44,303 nucleotides of DNA, from NCBI GenBank assembly GCA_945917985.1, contig CAMEIH010000019.1:1-44303 (forward strand), read 5' to 3'. Under the pieces are notes generated by a model, which was given only the letters and a program-made list of their open reading frames with translations, did not search any database and was not told the origin of the DNA. The translations under genes and the position numbers were made by a program. Below are positions 33,756 through 42,938 of the stretch, piece by piece (within the stretch, counting starts at the first letter, position 1; the number at the start of each line of letters is the position of its first letter). The DNA is from an uncultured Clostridium sp. (GTDB lineage: Bacteria > Bacillota > Clostridia > Lachnospirales > Lachnospiraceae).

Positions 33756-36206
33756 GTGAAATATCAGAAGTTGATCAGACAGGGAATCGCAGTTGCGCTT
33801 ACGACATCTATGCTGTTTACGGGATGTACATCCGGCAATGCAGATAATACAAATGCAGATGTAGAACAGAAGACAGAGACAGAAAGCGGCACGGAAGAGA
33901 GTACAAAAACAGAAGAGAAGACATCCGATGATTCTGAAACGGGAAAAACGGATGATGACCTTGTAGAAGAATTGAAGAAAAAATATTCCGGAGCAGGCAT
34001 TGGTGAATATGACGGTAATGTAATCAAAGTGAAGAGGGATGAATCAATACAGATTGAACTCGGTTATAATCCGTGGGAATCAGATCAAAAGATATATGAG
34101 AGTTTTGAAATTTATCAGGATGCGGAACTGAAATTCCCTGTGGAAGCGGGAAACTATGAGTATGACGCCGATGCGGGAATGTTGACCATCAAACCGCCTT
34201 TTTACGGTGTCGGGGAAATAGATTCCAATGAGGTGGATTTGAGTCACTTGAGCGGTAATTATCTGGCAGATCAGGATGATTATGGCTGGGGTATACTTCC
34301 CCAGTATTATCTTGTTTCCAATGTGGATGCCGGAACCGGAGAACCGCTGGGTAAGCCTGTGATCACCGTGATTCAAGTGGAGAGTGAGATCAAGCAGGCA
34401 CCGCAGCTTGTCTTTGATCAGACAGAAGAAGGTTTTGCACGGTTTAGTTGGAAGGAAGTGCCGGGTGCTGAAGGTTATCTTTTGTTTATGATCAGGAAAG
34501 ACGAAGAGGGTTTTTGGGGCTATACCAATGTTTTTGCGGATGTAAAAGGCACAGAGTGGACCAGCAGGGAAGACTGTAGCTGGGAGGATGAAATTCTCAG
34601 TCTGAATTACAGATTCCGCCAGTACTATACTTCGGAAGACTCACAGCAGTGGATCGATGATACGGACAGCTTTCTTAAGGATTATACGATTGAAGAAGAT
34701 TATGACGCATATTTTAGTGAATACTATGGCCTTGTCGCCTATAACAGCAAGGGCTGTTCTCATGCAAGCAATTTTTTGAGTGCGAAGGATCTCTCACATA
34801 TGCTTCCGATAGAACAGGCTACTTACGGAAATGAGGAGAGCTTCTTTGGAATTGAAGGAGTGTTGGATCTCCCTGCAGTTATGTGTGTGACCATGTGTGA
34901 CGGATCAACGGCACAGAAGGTAATAGAGTACGATTTTGCCAATATGAAAAAGGATGAGGAATATAATTGCCTTCGGATCTCAGGAAAAGGATTACAGACG
35001 CCGTTTAACTTTGACTTTTCAGCCTATGATGTTGACTGGTCAACCTTTGATCAGGATATCGAGACCATCAAGAAACGACAGGAAGAACTGAAAAATAAGG
35101 GCGGTAATGTGGCACCTTCCCTCACGGTGGAGGATGCGACAGACACAGAGAAACCTGAAGAAACAAAGCCGGAAGAAGAGCCAAAAACAGAAGGAACCGA
35201 GACGCAGTCGTCTTCAGAGCAGCAACCAAAGGAAAAGATTGAGACCACGGTTTATGCCAATAGTGCCATGAGCGAATACATAGCCACGAAGATGCTGGAA
35301 ACAAAAAATTCTATCGATATCTCTGCTTTTCCGGAATCAGCGGACACAGCAAAGGTCGTGGATGCCTTTTTTGAAGCGCAATATCAGAATCCGCTGATAC
35401 TTGGGGTACGGGGAGGAAGCATTGACCCGGAAAACAGAGTGTTATATGTGGAATACGATTACGACAGAAAAACTACGGAAGGAAAACAACAGGAAATCAG
35501 GGAAAAGGTTTCGGAAATTACGGATGAGATCATTGAGGACGGTATGAGCGATGCGCAGAAGGAACTGGCCATCAATACCTATCTTTGTGAGAATTCGCAG
35601 TATGATCATGACGCTCTTAAAAATGCAGAGAAGTATTCCTTTACCATGGTGGATGAAGAATTTTATGATTCTTTTACAGCCTATGGCATTTTGATAGACG
35701 GTGTGGGCGTTTGCGCAAGCTACTCCGCTGCGTTTAAGCTTTTGGCAGATGCAGCCGGAATGGAAAGTATTGTTGTGACCGGATATCTGGATGGCAGTGT
35801 GCCTCATGCGTGGAATAAGGTGAAAGTGGATGATCACTGGTATATCGTGGATGCCACCAACAATGATAATGACACGATTGACAATGCACTGCTCAATCTT
35901 TCGGATTCGGCAGCTTACGGCACGTTAGTAGAAAATGACAGTTTTGTGATGGATGACAGCCTTTATAATTATGCAGCAGATACGGATGATCTGGAGTATT
36001 ATCATACCATCGGACGCTATTTCGGAAAGGAACAGGTGGCAGAGGAACTGGCAAGTCTGCTTGCGGAGGATGGACAGGCGGTTTTGAGAACCGATTATGA
36101 TATCGATGACGAAGAGTTCTACGATATAGCCCAGCAGGTGGCAGACAAGGCACAGAAAAGCATCACCGGTTTTTACTGGATGGGCGTGATCCATCTGGAA
36201 GAATGA
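33756..36206 (+). CDS. Surface lipoprotein with transglutaminase-like domain
   Basis: An 816-residue lipoprotein. The signal peptide ends in the lipobox FTGC; a Thr/Glu/Ser/Asp-rich spacer follows. Around 215-285 is an FN3-like segment (FARFSWKEVPGAEGYLLFMI). A second acidic linker near 455-495 leads to a transglutaminase/protease-like core (about 500-740) with a visible triad: Cys in GVGVCASYSAAFKLLADAAG (near 653), His in VPHAWNKV (near 684) and Asp in WYIVDATNND (near 699). Bacterial proteins of this type are often peptidases or cross-linking enzymes at the wall. The start is GTG, 8 nt after AAGGAGG. It follows the sigma/anti-sigma pair by 93 nt, with TGAAAC at 33692-33697 as a possible ECF -35 element. 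A strong terminator follows. Confidence 0.85.
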   Translation: MKYQKLIRQGIAVALTTSMLFTGCTSGNADNTNADVEQKTETESGTEESTKTEEKTSDDSETGKTDDDLVEELKKKYSGAGIGEYDGNVIKVKRDESIQIELGYNPWESDQKIYESFEIYQDAELKFPVEAGNYEYDADAGMLTIKPPFYGVGEIDSNEVDLSHLSGNYLADQDDYGWGILPQYYLVSNVDAGTGEPLGKPVITVIQVESEIKQAPQLVFDQTEEGFARFSWKEVPGAEGYLLFMIRKDEEGFWGYTNVFADVKGTEWTSREDCSWEDEILSLNYRFRQYYTSEDSQQWIDDTDSFLKDYTIEEDYDAYFSEYYGLVAYNSKGCSHASNFLSAKDLSHMLPIEQATYGNEESFFGIEGVLDLPAVMCVTMCDGSTAQKVIEYDFANMKKDEEYNCLRISGKGLQTPFNFDFSAYDVDWSTFDQDIETIKKRQEELKNKGGNVAPSLTVEDATDTEKPEETKPEEEPKTEGTETQSSSEQQPKEKIETTVYANSAMSEYIATKMLETKNSIDISAFPESADTAKVVDAFFEAQYQNPLILGVRGGSIDPENRVLYVEYDYDRKTTEGKQQEIREKVSEITDEIIEDGMSDAQKELAINTYLCENSQYDHDALKNAEKYSFTMVDEEFYDSFTAYGILIDGVGVCASYSAAFKLLADAAGMESIVVTGYLDGSVPHAWNKVKVDDHWYIVDATNNDNDTIDNALLNLSDSAAYGTLVENDSFVMDDSLYNYAADTDDLEYYHTIGRYFGKEQVAEELASLLAEDGQAVLRTDYDIDDEEFYDIAQQVADKAQKSITGFYWMGVIHLEE

Positions 36207-36237
36207 TCAGGAGAGAAGGCTTTTAAACAGAACAAAG

Positions 36238-36272
36238 GGTATTCGGCTGAAGACAAGCCGGATACCTTTTTT
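36238..36272 (+). terminator. Terminator after the transglutaminase-like lipoprotein gene
   Basis: An 11-bp stem GGTATTCGGCT (36238-36248) with AGCCGGATACC (36256-36266), one G-T pair, a 7-nt loop and T6. Confidence 0.93.
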
Positions 36273-36335
36273 CTATAGAAACGGGAAGTGAAAAAACGGA
36301 AAAAGACTCACTGAAAAGACTCACAGAAATAAATC

Positions 36336-36364
36336 TTGATTTTTGCAATAGGGTCTAGTATAGT
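36336..36364 (+). promoter_or_regulatory. Promoter of plsX-acpP
   Basis: TTGATT (36336-36341), 17-nt spacer, TATAGT (36359-36364), 29 nt before the plsX start. No clear FapR-type palindrome was found beside it. Confidence 0.75.
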
Positions 36365-36393
36365 TAAATAGGTATTATTTACGGAGGCATATT

Positions 36394-37407
36394 ATGGCAG
36401 AATTAGTAAAAGTTGCAGTGGACGCCATGGGTGGCGATAATGCGCCGGTAGAGATTGTCAAGGGCGCAGTGGAAGCAATCAATGAAAGCTCCCATGTAAA
36501 AGTTTTTCTGGTGGGTCAGGAAGATGTGGTAAATGCAGAACTTGCCAAATACACATATAATAAAGAGCAGATGGAAGTGGTGAATGCCACAGAAATTATC
36601 GAGACGGCAGAACCTCCTGTTATGGCAATTCGAAAGAAGAAAGATTCCTCTCTGGTAAAGGCTCTTTATCTGGTTAAGGACGGAACCTGTGATGCTTATG
36701 TGTCTGCCGGAAGCACAGGGGCTACGCTGGTAGGCGGTCAGGTGATCGTCGGCAGAATCAAAGGTGTGGAGCGTCCTCCGCTTGCTCCTTTGATTCCCAC
36801 GGAGAATGGCTGTTCCCTTTTGATTGATTGCGGAGCGAATGTGGATGCAAGGCCATCTCATCTGATCCAGTTTGCCAAGATGGGTTCCATTTATATGGAA
36901 CATGTTATGAATGTAAAGAATCCTAAGGTTGCCATTGTCAATATCGGCGCAGAGGAGGATAAGGGTAATGCACTGGTAAAGGAGACATATCCATTACTTA
37001 AGAATTGTCCTGATATTAACTTTGTCGGAAACATTGAAGCGCGGGATATTCCGTCGGGTAAAGCAGACGTAATCGTGTGTGAAGCTTTCGTAGGAAATGT
37101 AATTCTGAAAATGTACGAAGGGGTTGGAGGAACTCTGATCAAGAAGGTGAAGGCAGGCATGATGACTTCCCTTCGCAGCAAGATAGGAGCTCTTCTTGTG
37201 AAGCCTGCGTTAAAGCAGACCCTGAAGGCGTTTGACCTAGAGCAGTACGGGGGAGCACCGCTTCTTGGTTTAAACGGACTTGTTGTCAAGACGCACGGAA
37301 GCTCAAAGGCAGTGGAAATTAAGAATTCTATTCTGCAGTGTATCACATTTACAGAACAGAATATTAATGAAAAAATAAAAGAAAAAATTACAATGGAAGA
37401 AAATTAA
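36394..37407 (+). CDS. plsX: Phosphate acyltransferase PlsX
   Basis: PlsX turns acyl-ACP and phosphate into acyl phosphate, the donor used by PlsY in phospholipid synthesis. The 337-residue length is normal. It begins [20 protein letters not shown]; other segments are [51 protein letters not shown] and [23 protein letters not shown] precedes the ATG. acpP, whose product carries the substrate, follows after 17 nt. Confidence 0.97.
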   Translation: MAELVKVAVDAMGGDNAPVEIVKGAVEAINESSHVKVFLVGQEDVVNAELAKYTYNKEQMEVVNATEIIETAEPPVMAIRKKKDSSLVKALYLVKDGTCDAYVSAGSTGATLVGGQVIVGRIKGVERPPLAPLIPTENGCSLLIDCGANVDARPSHLIQFAKMGSIYMEHVMNVKNPKVAIVNIGAEEDKGNALVKETYPLLKNCPDINFVGNIEARDIPSGKADVIVCEAFVGNVILKMYEGVGGTLIKKVKAGMMTSLRSKIGALLVKPALKQTLKAFDLEQYGGAPLLGLNGLVVKTHGSSKAVEIKNSILQCITFTEQNINEKIKEKITMEEN

Positions 37408-37424
37408 GAAAGGAATATGTAACA

Positions 37425-37658
37425 ATGGAATTTGAAAAATTAAAAAAGGTAATTGCTGACGTATTAAACGTCGATCCCGAGGAAATTACAATGGAGTCTA
37501 CATTTGTAGATGATTTGGGAGCAGATTCTTTGGATGTTTTCCAAATTATTATGGGATTAGAGGAAGAGTTTGATATTGAAATTCCGGCTGAGGATGCAGA
37601 AAAGATCACTACAGTGGAAGAAGCGGTTAACTTAATTAAAAATGCTGTTAACAATTAA
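37425..37658 (+). CDS. acpP: Acyl carrier protein
   Basis: A 77-residue, strongly acidic helical protein. The phosphopantetheine site is Ser35 in [20 protein letters not shown]. It carries growing acyl chains for fatty acid synthesis and supplies PlsX. Its gene ends just before a perfect terminator hairpin, which would cut down transcription into rnc and allow acpP to be made in excess. Confidence 0.97.
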   Translation: MEFEKLKKVIADVLNVDPEEITMESTFVDDLGADSLDVFQIIMGLEEEFDIEIPAEDAEKITTVEEAVNLIKNAVNN

Positions 37659-37698
37659 GATTATGTTTTGCAAATTTTCAATTAGCATGAATTAATGA

Positions 37699-37724
37699 AA
37701 AGCCCTTTTCCCAAAGGGCTTTTT
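37699..37724 (+). terminator. Terminator after acpP
   Basis: A perfect 10-bp stem AAAGCCCTTT (37699-37708) and AAAGGGCTTT (37713-37722), loop TCCC, T5 at the end. It lies across the first codons of the longest rnc frame, which supports the later rnc start. Confidence 0.9.
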
Positions 37725-37739
37725 GAATGGGGTTTGATT

Positions 37740-38423
37740 ATGATTGCAGCTCTCAGTAACAAATTGGAAGAAAAAATAGGATACGAATTCAAAGATAAGG
37801 AGCTTCTGAAGCAGGCTTTAACTCACAGCTCTTTTACCAATGAACAGAAGATCAACAAGCAGAAGAATTATGAAAGGCTGGAATTTTTGGGGGATGCGGT
37901 GCTGGAGCTGGCATCCAGCAAATTTTTTTTCCTGAATCATCCGGATATGACAGAGGGAGAAATGACGAAGCTTCGTTCTTCCATGGTCTGCGAGCCGGCC
38001 CTTGCCTTTTGTGCAAGAGATTTGGGGCTTGGAGAGTATCTTTATCTGGGAAAAGGGGAAGAGGCAACAGGAGGTCGAAAAAGGGACTCTATTACCTCTG
38101 ATGTAATGGAAGCTCTGATCGGTGCCATATATCTCGACAGCGGGTTTGAGGAGGCAGAAAAATTTATCCTGAAATTCATTCTTTCCGATCTTGAGAGCAA
38201 GCAGCTTTTTTATGACAGCAAAACGATTCTTCAGGAAAAGGTGCAGAAGAACGGACAGGTTCTTCGATATGAATTGTTGGAAGAGACAGGACCTGATCAT
38301 GACAAGCAGTTCACTGTGGAGGCTTATATTGATGATAAGCCGGTAAGCAGGGGATGCGGAAGAACGAAAAAAGCTGCAGAGCAGCAGGCTGCCTATGCAG
38401 TACTTATTGAATGGGAGAAATAG
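37740..38423 (+). CDS. rnc: Ribonuclease III
   Basis: RNase III cuts double-stranded RNA in rRNA maturation and mRNA turnover. The 227-residue protein has the catalytic domain with the signature ERLEFLGDAVLEL (near 45-57) and the second acidic site DVMEALIGAIYLDSG. A C-terminal double-stranded RNA-binding domain follows (from about 160: ILQEKVQKNGQ to GRTKKAAEQQAAYAVL). The start at 37740 is chosen because the in-frame ATG at 37695 leads into the terminator hairpin. Only a weak GGGG lies upstream, so expression is probably low. smc follows 7 nt after the stop. Confidence 0.95.
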   Translation: MIAALSNKLEEKIGYEFKDKELLKQALTHSSFTNEQKINKQKNYERLEFLGDAVLELASSKFFFLNHPDMTEGEMTKLRSSMVCEPALAFCARDLGLGEYLYLGKGEEATGGRKRDSITSDVMEALIGAIYLDSGFEEAEKFILKFILSDLESKQLFYDSKTILQEKVQKNGQVLRYELLEETGPDHDKQFTVEAYIDDKPVSRGCGRTKKAAEQQAAYAVLIEWEK

Positions 38424-38430
38424 TAGTTTT

Positions 38431-41400
38431 ATGTATCTTAAGAGTATAGAAATACACGGATTTAAATCCTTTGCCAACAAGATTGTACTTCAGTTTCATA
38501 ATGGTATTACAGGAATTGTAGGACCCAACGGAAGCGGTAAGAGTAATGTTGCCGATGCTGTGCGCTGGGTACTTGGTGAGCAGAGAATCAAGCAGCTTCG
38601 AGGTGCATCCATGCAGGATGTTATTTTCTCCGGAACGGAGCTCCGCAAGCCCTTAGGATACGCATACGTGGCAATTACACTGGACAATTCCGATCATCAG
38701 CTTGCCATTGAATATGATGAAGTCACAGTTGCCAGAAGGATTTATCGCTCCGGTGAAAGTGAATATCTGTTAAACGGAACACCATGCAGATTAAAGGATG
38801 TTAACGAGCTCTTCTATGATACCGGTATCGGCAAGGAAGGGTATTCCATTATCGGGCAGGGACAGATTGACAAAATCTTAAGCGGAAAGCCGGAGGAGAG
38901 ACGTGAACTCTTTGACGAGGCAGCCGGCATTGTAAAGTTTAAAAGAAGAAAAGCAGCAGCACAGAAAAAACTGGAGGATGAGAAGCAGAATCTTGTCCGT
39001 GTGAATGATATTCTCTCGGAATTGGAAAAGCAGATCGGACCCTTGGAGAAACAGTCCGAGGTTGCGAAAGTTTATCTGAAAAAGAAAGAAGAATTAAAAA
39101 CGCTTGATGTGAATATGTTCCTTTTGGAAAATAAAAGACTGCAGGAACAGCTGCAAAGCGTGGATGAAAAGTATGAAATTGCAAGTGCAGATTTAAACAG
39201 TACCTCCGAAAAATATGAGAAGATCAAGGAAGAGTATGAGCAGATAGAGGGACAGATAGCCCTTCTTGATGAAACCATCGAAAAGAGCAGGACATCCTTG
39301 ACGGATACCAGTGTGCTCCGGGGGAAACTGGAGGGTGAGATCAATGTCTTAAAGGAACAGATCCATTTTGCCAAAAGCAACGAGGAGCATCTGAAACAGC
39401 GAAGAGAGGCCGTCCAGAAGGAAATAGACGAAAAAAATAAGGATAAAGACGGCATCTTAAGTGACAAGAAAATTATCGATGAACAGGTTGCAGAGATCGA
39501 GAGCACAAGAAATGAGGCCAGAGAAAAGCTGCTTGCCGTTCAGAATAAAATAGAAGAATTAAACAATAATATTGAGAGTGGTAAAAATACCATCATTGAT
39601 GCTTTGAATAAGAGAGCTACCATCAAGTCGAAGCTGGGACGTTATGACACAATGACTGAGCAGGTCAACATCAGAAAGGCAGAACTTACTTCAAGGCTTC
39701 TTCGCATGAAATCAGACGAGGCACAGCAGGAAGCTGCGATGCAGAAGCTGAACGAAGAATTTGAGAAGATTAATGAAGAGATCAGAGCTTTAAATGATGC
39801 CCAGACCTCAAAGGAGGAGAAACTGGCACTGCTCCGTGATGAACTGGCAGAAAAAGATAAGCTTCTTCGGGATACTCAGGTAAGCTATCATCAGGAAAAG
39901 TCAAAGCTTGAGGCTCTGTCTAATCTGACGGAGCGCTATGAAGGTTATGGCGGCAGTGTTAAGAAGGTCATGGAATGCAAGGACAGGGAGAAGGGGATTA
40001 TCGGTGTCGTTGCAGATATTATCAAGGTTGACAAAAAATACGAAACTGCAATTGAAACAGCACTTGGTGGAAATATCCAGAATATTGTCACTGATGACGA
40101 AGAGACTGCAAAGCGCATGATCGCATTTTTAAAGCAGAACAAAGGCGGAAGGGCAACCTTCCTTCCTCTCACCAGCATCACCAATCCTCAGGAATTTAAA
40201 AATCCTGAAGCGTTAAAGGAAAAAGGTGTAATCGGTATGGCCGATGAGCTTGTTCATGCCCCGGATAAGTACAGTAATGTGGCAAAAGCAATGCTTGGCC
40301 GTATCGTGGTTGTTGACAATGTGGATAATGCGGTTAAAATAGCAAGAAAGTTTGACTATGGTATTCGTATGGTTACCATCGAAGGGGAGCTTCTTGTTCC
40401 CGGTGGTGCGATCAGTGGTGGTGCCTTTAAAAATAACAGCAATCTCCTTGGAAGAAGAAGAGAGATGGAGGAGCTGGAGGCTAAGGTCAAGAAGTACTTA
40501 AAGCAAATTGACACTCTTCTTCAGAAAATCGAGGACACCAAGGCGGAGAGAAATAAGCTCAGGTTAAGTCTTGAGGAGGATAAGGCAGCCCTTCAAAAGA
40601 AATTTATTGAGCAGAATACGGCCAGATTAAATGTGATCAAAGCAAAGGAACGCAAGGAGGAAGCTTCAGAAGGATCGTTGGAGCTTAAGGCAGAAGAGCG
40701 TGAGATTGAGAACCAGATTCAGGAGATCAAGCTCAGCAAAGAAGAAATCCATAAAGAACTTGAGGAATCGGAGGCACTTGAAAAACAGATAGAGATTCAG
40801 ATCAAGGAATTTCAGGCGCAACTGGAGGAAAAGCGCACCGAGGAATCGGAGGAATCCGCTCATGTGGGAACTCTGGATCTGGAAGTGGAAAAGATGCTTC
40901 AGCAACAGGGCTTCCATCAGCAGAATGTTGACCGTATTAACGGTGAAATCGACCGCTTTGCAGAGGAACTTTCCGAAATCGAGGATGGCCTTGTAAAGAG
41001 CAGTGAGGATATTAAGAATAAAGAGAATAATATCGTAGAGATCAGACAGACTATCGAGGCTTCCCATACCACGCAGAGTGATACGGAAAAACAGATGCAG
41101 GAAGATATCGCAAAGAAAGAAGAGTTAAGTGCAAGACAGAAGAATTTCTTTAAAGACAGGGAAGAAATGTCAGAGCGCATGACTGCTCTTGACAAGGAAG
41201 TCTATCGTTTGAATGCTCAGAAAGAGAAATTCAAGGAAACCCTGGAATCCCAGATCAACTATATGTGGGATGAGTACGAGATTACTCTCTCCGATGCGGC
41301 ATCCTTACGCAATGAAGCCATGAATGATCTGACCGCAATGAAGAAGGAAATTGCATCTTTAAAGGAGCAGATCAAGAAGCTGGGAGATGTCAATGTCAAT

Positions 41401-41991
41401 GCCATTGAGGATTTCAAAAACCTGATGGAGAGATACAATTTCCTTAAGGGTCAGCACGACGATCTGGTAGAGGCTGAAAAGACACTGGAAGGAATTATTG
41501 AAGAGCTGGATACTGCAATGCGCAAGCAGTTCCAGGAAAAATTTGGAGAAATCAGCAGAGAATTCGATAAAGTATTTAAAGAAATGTTTGGCGGTGGAAA
41601 GGGAACTCTGGAACTCATGGAGGATGAGGATATTCTGGAGGCAGGAATCCGCATCATTGCGCAGCCTCCGGGCAAGAAGCTTCAGAACATGATGCAGCTG
41701 TCCGGTGGAGAAAAGGCACTAACTGCCATTGCCCTTTTATTTGCCATTCAGAATCTGAAGCCGTCTCCCTTCTGTCTGCTTGACGAAATTGAAGCAGCGC
41801 TGGATGAGAGCAACGTATCACGTTTTGCCAAGTATTTACATAAGCTTACAAAACACACACAGTTTATTGTAATCACACACAGGCGCGGTACCATGGAGCA
41901 GGTGGACAGACTTTACGGAATCACCATGCAGGAAAAGGGTGTTTCCACGCTGGTGAGTGTAAATCTGATTGATAAGGAGCTTGATGACTGA
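38431..41991 (+). CDS. smc: Chromosome segregation protein SMC
   Basis: The condensin ATPase that loops and separates chromosomes. All five parts of the 1186-residue protein are present: N-terminal head with Walker A GPNGSGKSN (near 32-40), coiled coil, hinge (about 510-680, with GVVADIIKVDKKYETAIETA without its flanks and GRATFLPLTSI), returning coiled coil, and C-terminal head with LSGGEKALTAIALLFAIQ and Walker B PFCLLDEIEAALDE. The start at 38431 gives the family opening MYLKSIEIHGFKSFANK; no strong ribosome site is seen. The stop overlaps the ftsY start by one base (TGATG). Confidence 0.98.
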   Translation: MYLKSIEIHGFKSFANKIVLQFHNGITGIVGPNGSGKSNVADAVRWVLGEQRIKQLRGASMQDVIFSGTELRKPLGYAYVAITLDNSDHQLAIEYDEVTVARRIYRSGESEYLLNGTPCRLKDVNELFYDTGIGKEGYSIIGQGQIDKILSGKPEERRELFDEAAGIVKFKRRKAAAQKKLEDEKQNLVRVNDILSELEKQIGPLEKQSEVAKVYLKKKEELKTLDVNMFLLENKRLQEQLQSVDEKYEIASADLNSTSEKYEKIKEEYEQIEGQIALLDETIEKSRTSLTDTSVLRGKLEGEINVLKEQIHFAKSNEEHLKQRREAVQKEIDEKNKDKDGILSDKKIIDEQVAEIESTRNEAREKLLAVQNKIEELNNNIESGKNTIIDALNKRATIKSKLGRYDTMTEQVNIRKAELTSRLLRMKSDEAQQEAAMQKLNEEFEKINEEIRALNDAQTSKEEKLALLRDELAEKDKLLRDTQVSYHQEKSKLEALSNLTERYEGYGGSVKKVMECKDREKGIIGVVADIIKVDKKYETAIETALGGNIQNIVTDDEETAKRMIAFLKQNKGGRATFLPLTSITNPQEFKNPEALKEKGVIGMADELVHAPDKYSNVAKAMLGRIVVVDNVDNAVKIARKFDYGIRMVTIEGELLVPGGAISGGAFKNNSNLLGRRREMEELEAKVKKYLKQIDTLLQKIEDTKAERNKLRLSLEEDKAALQKKFIEQNTARLNVIKAKERKEEASEGSLELKAEEREIENQIQEIKLSKEEIHKELEESEALEKQIEIQIKEFQAQLEEKRTEESEESAHVGTLDLEVEKMLQQQGFHQQNVDRINGEIDRFAEELSEIEDGLVKSSEDIKNKENNIVEIRQTIEASHTTQSDTEKQMQEDIAKKEELSARQKNFFKDREEMSERMTALDKEVYRLNAQKEKFKETLESQINYMWDEYEITLSDAASLRNEAMNDLTAMKKEIASLKEQIKKLGDVNVNAIEDFKNLMERYNFLKGQHDDLVEAEKTLEGIIEELDTAMRKQFQEKFGEISREFDKVFKEMFGGGKGTLELMEDEDILEAGIRIIAQPPGKKLQNMMQLSGGEKALTAIALLFAIQNLKPSPFCLLDEIEAALDESNVSRFAKYLHKLTKHTQFIVITHRRGTMEQVDRLYGITMQEKGVSTLVSVNLIDKELDD

Positions 41992-42938
41992 TGGCAGGTT
42001 TTTTTAACAGACTGAAGGAAGGTCTTACAAAAACAAGAAATAATATTGTAAACGGGATCGATTCGGTGTTTAGCGGTTTTTCTACCATTGATGAGGATTT
42101 TTACGAGGAACTGGAAGAAATCCTGATTATGGGAGATATCGGAGTCAATGCCACGGAAAAGATTCTTGACAGACTTCGCAGTCAGGTAAAAGAAAATCAC
42201 ATCAAAGAACCCGCAAAATGTAAGGAACTGTTGATCCAGAGTATCAAAGATCAGATGAAGGTGGAGGATACCGCCTACGATTTTGAAAAGGAACAGTCTG
42301 TGATTTTGGTGATCGGTGTCAATGGTGTAGGAAAAACCACTTCGGTTGGAAAGCTTGCGGGCATTTTGAAAGGACAGGGCAAAAAGGTCCTGATCGCGGC
42401 GGCAGATACTTACCGGGCAGCGGCAGGCGAACAGCTTTCCGAGTGGGCACACAGGGCCGGTGTTGATATGATTGGAGGCAAAGAGGGAGCAGATCCCGCC
42501 AGCGTAGTGTATGACGCGGTGAATGCGGCAAAGGCCCGCCACGCGGATATACTTCTCTGTGATACCGCAGGCCGGCTTCACAATAAGAAAAATCTGATGG
42601 AAGAATTGAAAAAGATCAACAGGATCATCGACAAGGAATTTCCCGATGCCCACAGAGAGAATCTGGTGGTGCTTGACGGAACTACCGGTCAGAATGCTTT
42701 AAATCAGGCGAGAGAGTTTGGGGAGACAGCCGATCTGACGGGTATTATTCTCACCAAAATGGACGGAACAGCTAAGGGTGGTATTGCAGTTGCCATTCAA
42801 TCGGAACTGAATATTCCCGTAAAATATATCGGTGTCGGGGAAACCATAGAAGATTTGCAGAAGTTTGACGCGCAGCAGTTTGTCAATGCGCTGTTTGAAG
42901 TGGAGGAAACTCCGGGAGGAAATGAAGATGGAGAATAA
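41991..42938 (+). CDS. ftsY: Signal recognition particle receptor FtsY
   Basis: FtsY is the membrane-associated GTPase that receives SRP-ribosome complexes. The 315-residue protein is the short form with the N domain and GTPase domain but no long acidic A domain. Motifs: GVNGVGKTTSVGKLAG (P-loop, near 105), DTYRAAAGEQL, LCDTAGRLHNKKNLM, TKMDGTAKGG and GVGETIEDLQKFDAQQFVNA. Its ATG overlaps the smc stop by one base, with AAGGAG upstream. ilvA overlaps its end by 11 nt. The more usual ylxM-ffh pair does not follow. Confidence 0.97.
   Translation: MAGFFNRLKEGLTKTRNNIVNGIDSVFSGFSTIDEDFYEELEEILIMGDIGVNATEKILDRLRSQVKENHIKEPAKCKELLIQSIKDQMKVEDTAYDFEKEQSVILVIGVNGVGKTTSVGKLAGILKGQGKKVLIAAADTYRAAAGEQLSEWAHRAGVDMIGGKEGADPASVVYDAVNAAKARHADILLCDTAGRLHNKKNLMEELKKINRIIDKEFPDAHRENLVVLDGTTGQNALNQAREFGETADLTGIILTKMDGTAKGGIAVAIQSELNIPVKYIGVGETIEDLQKFDAQQFVNALFEVEETPGGNEDGE

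Noticed and set aside
37695..37739. Upstream ATG for rnc
   Set aside because: Those codons form the acpP terminator hairpin and have no family counterpart.
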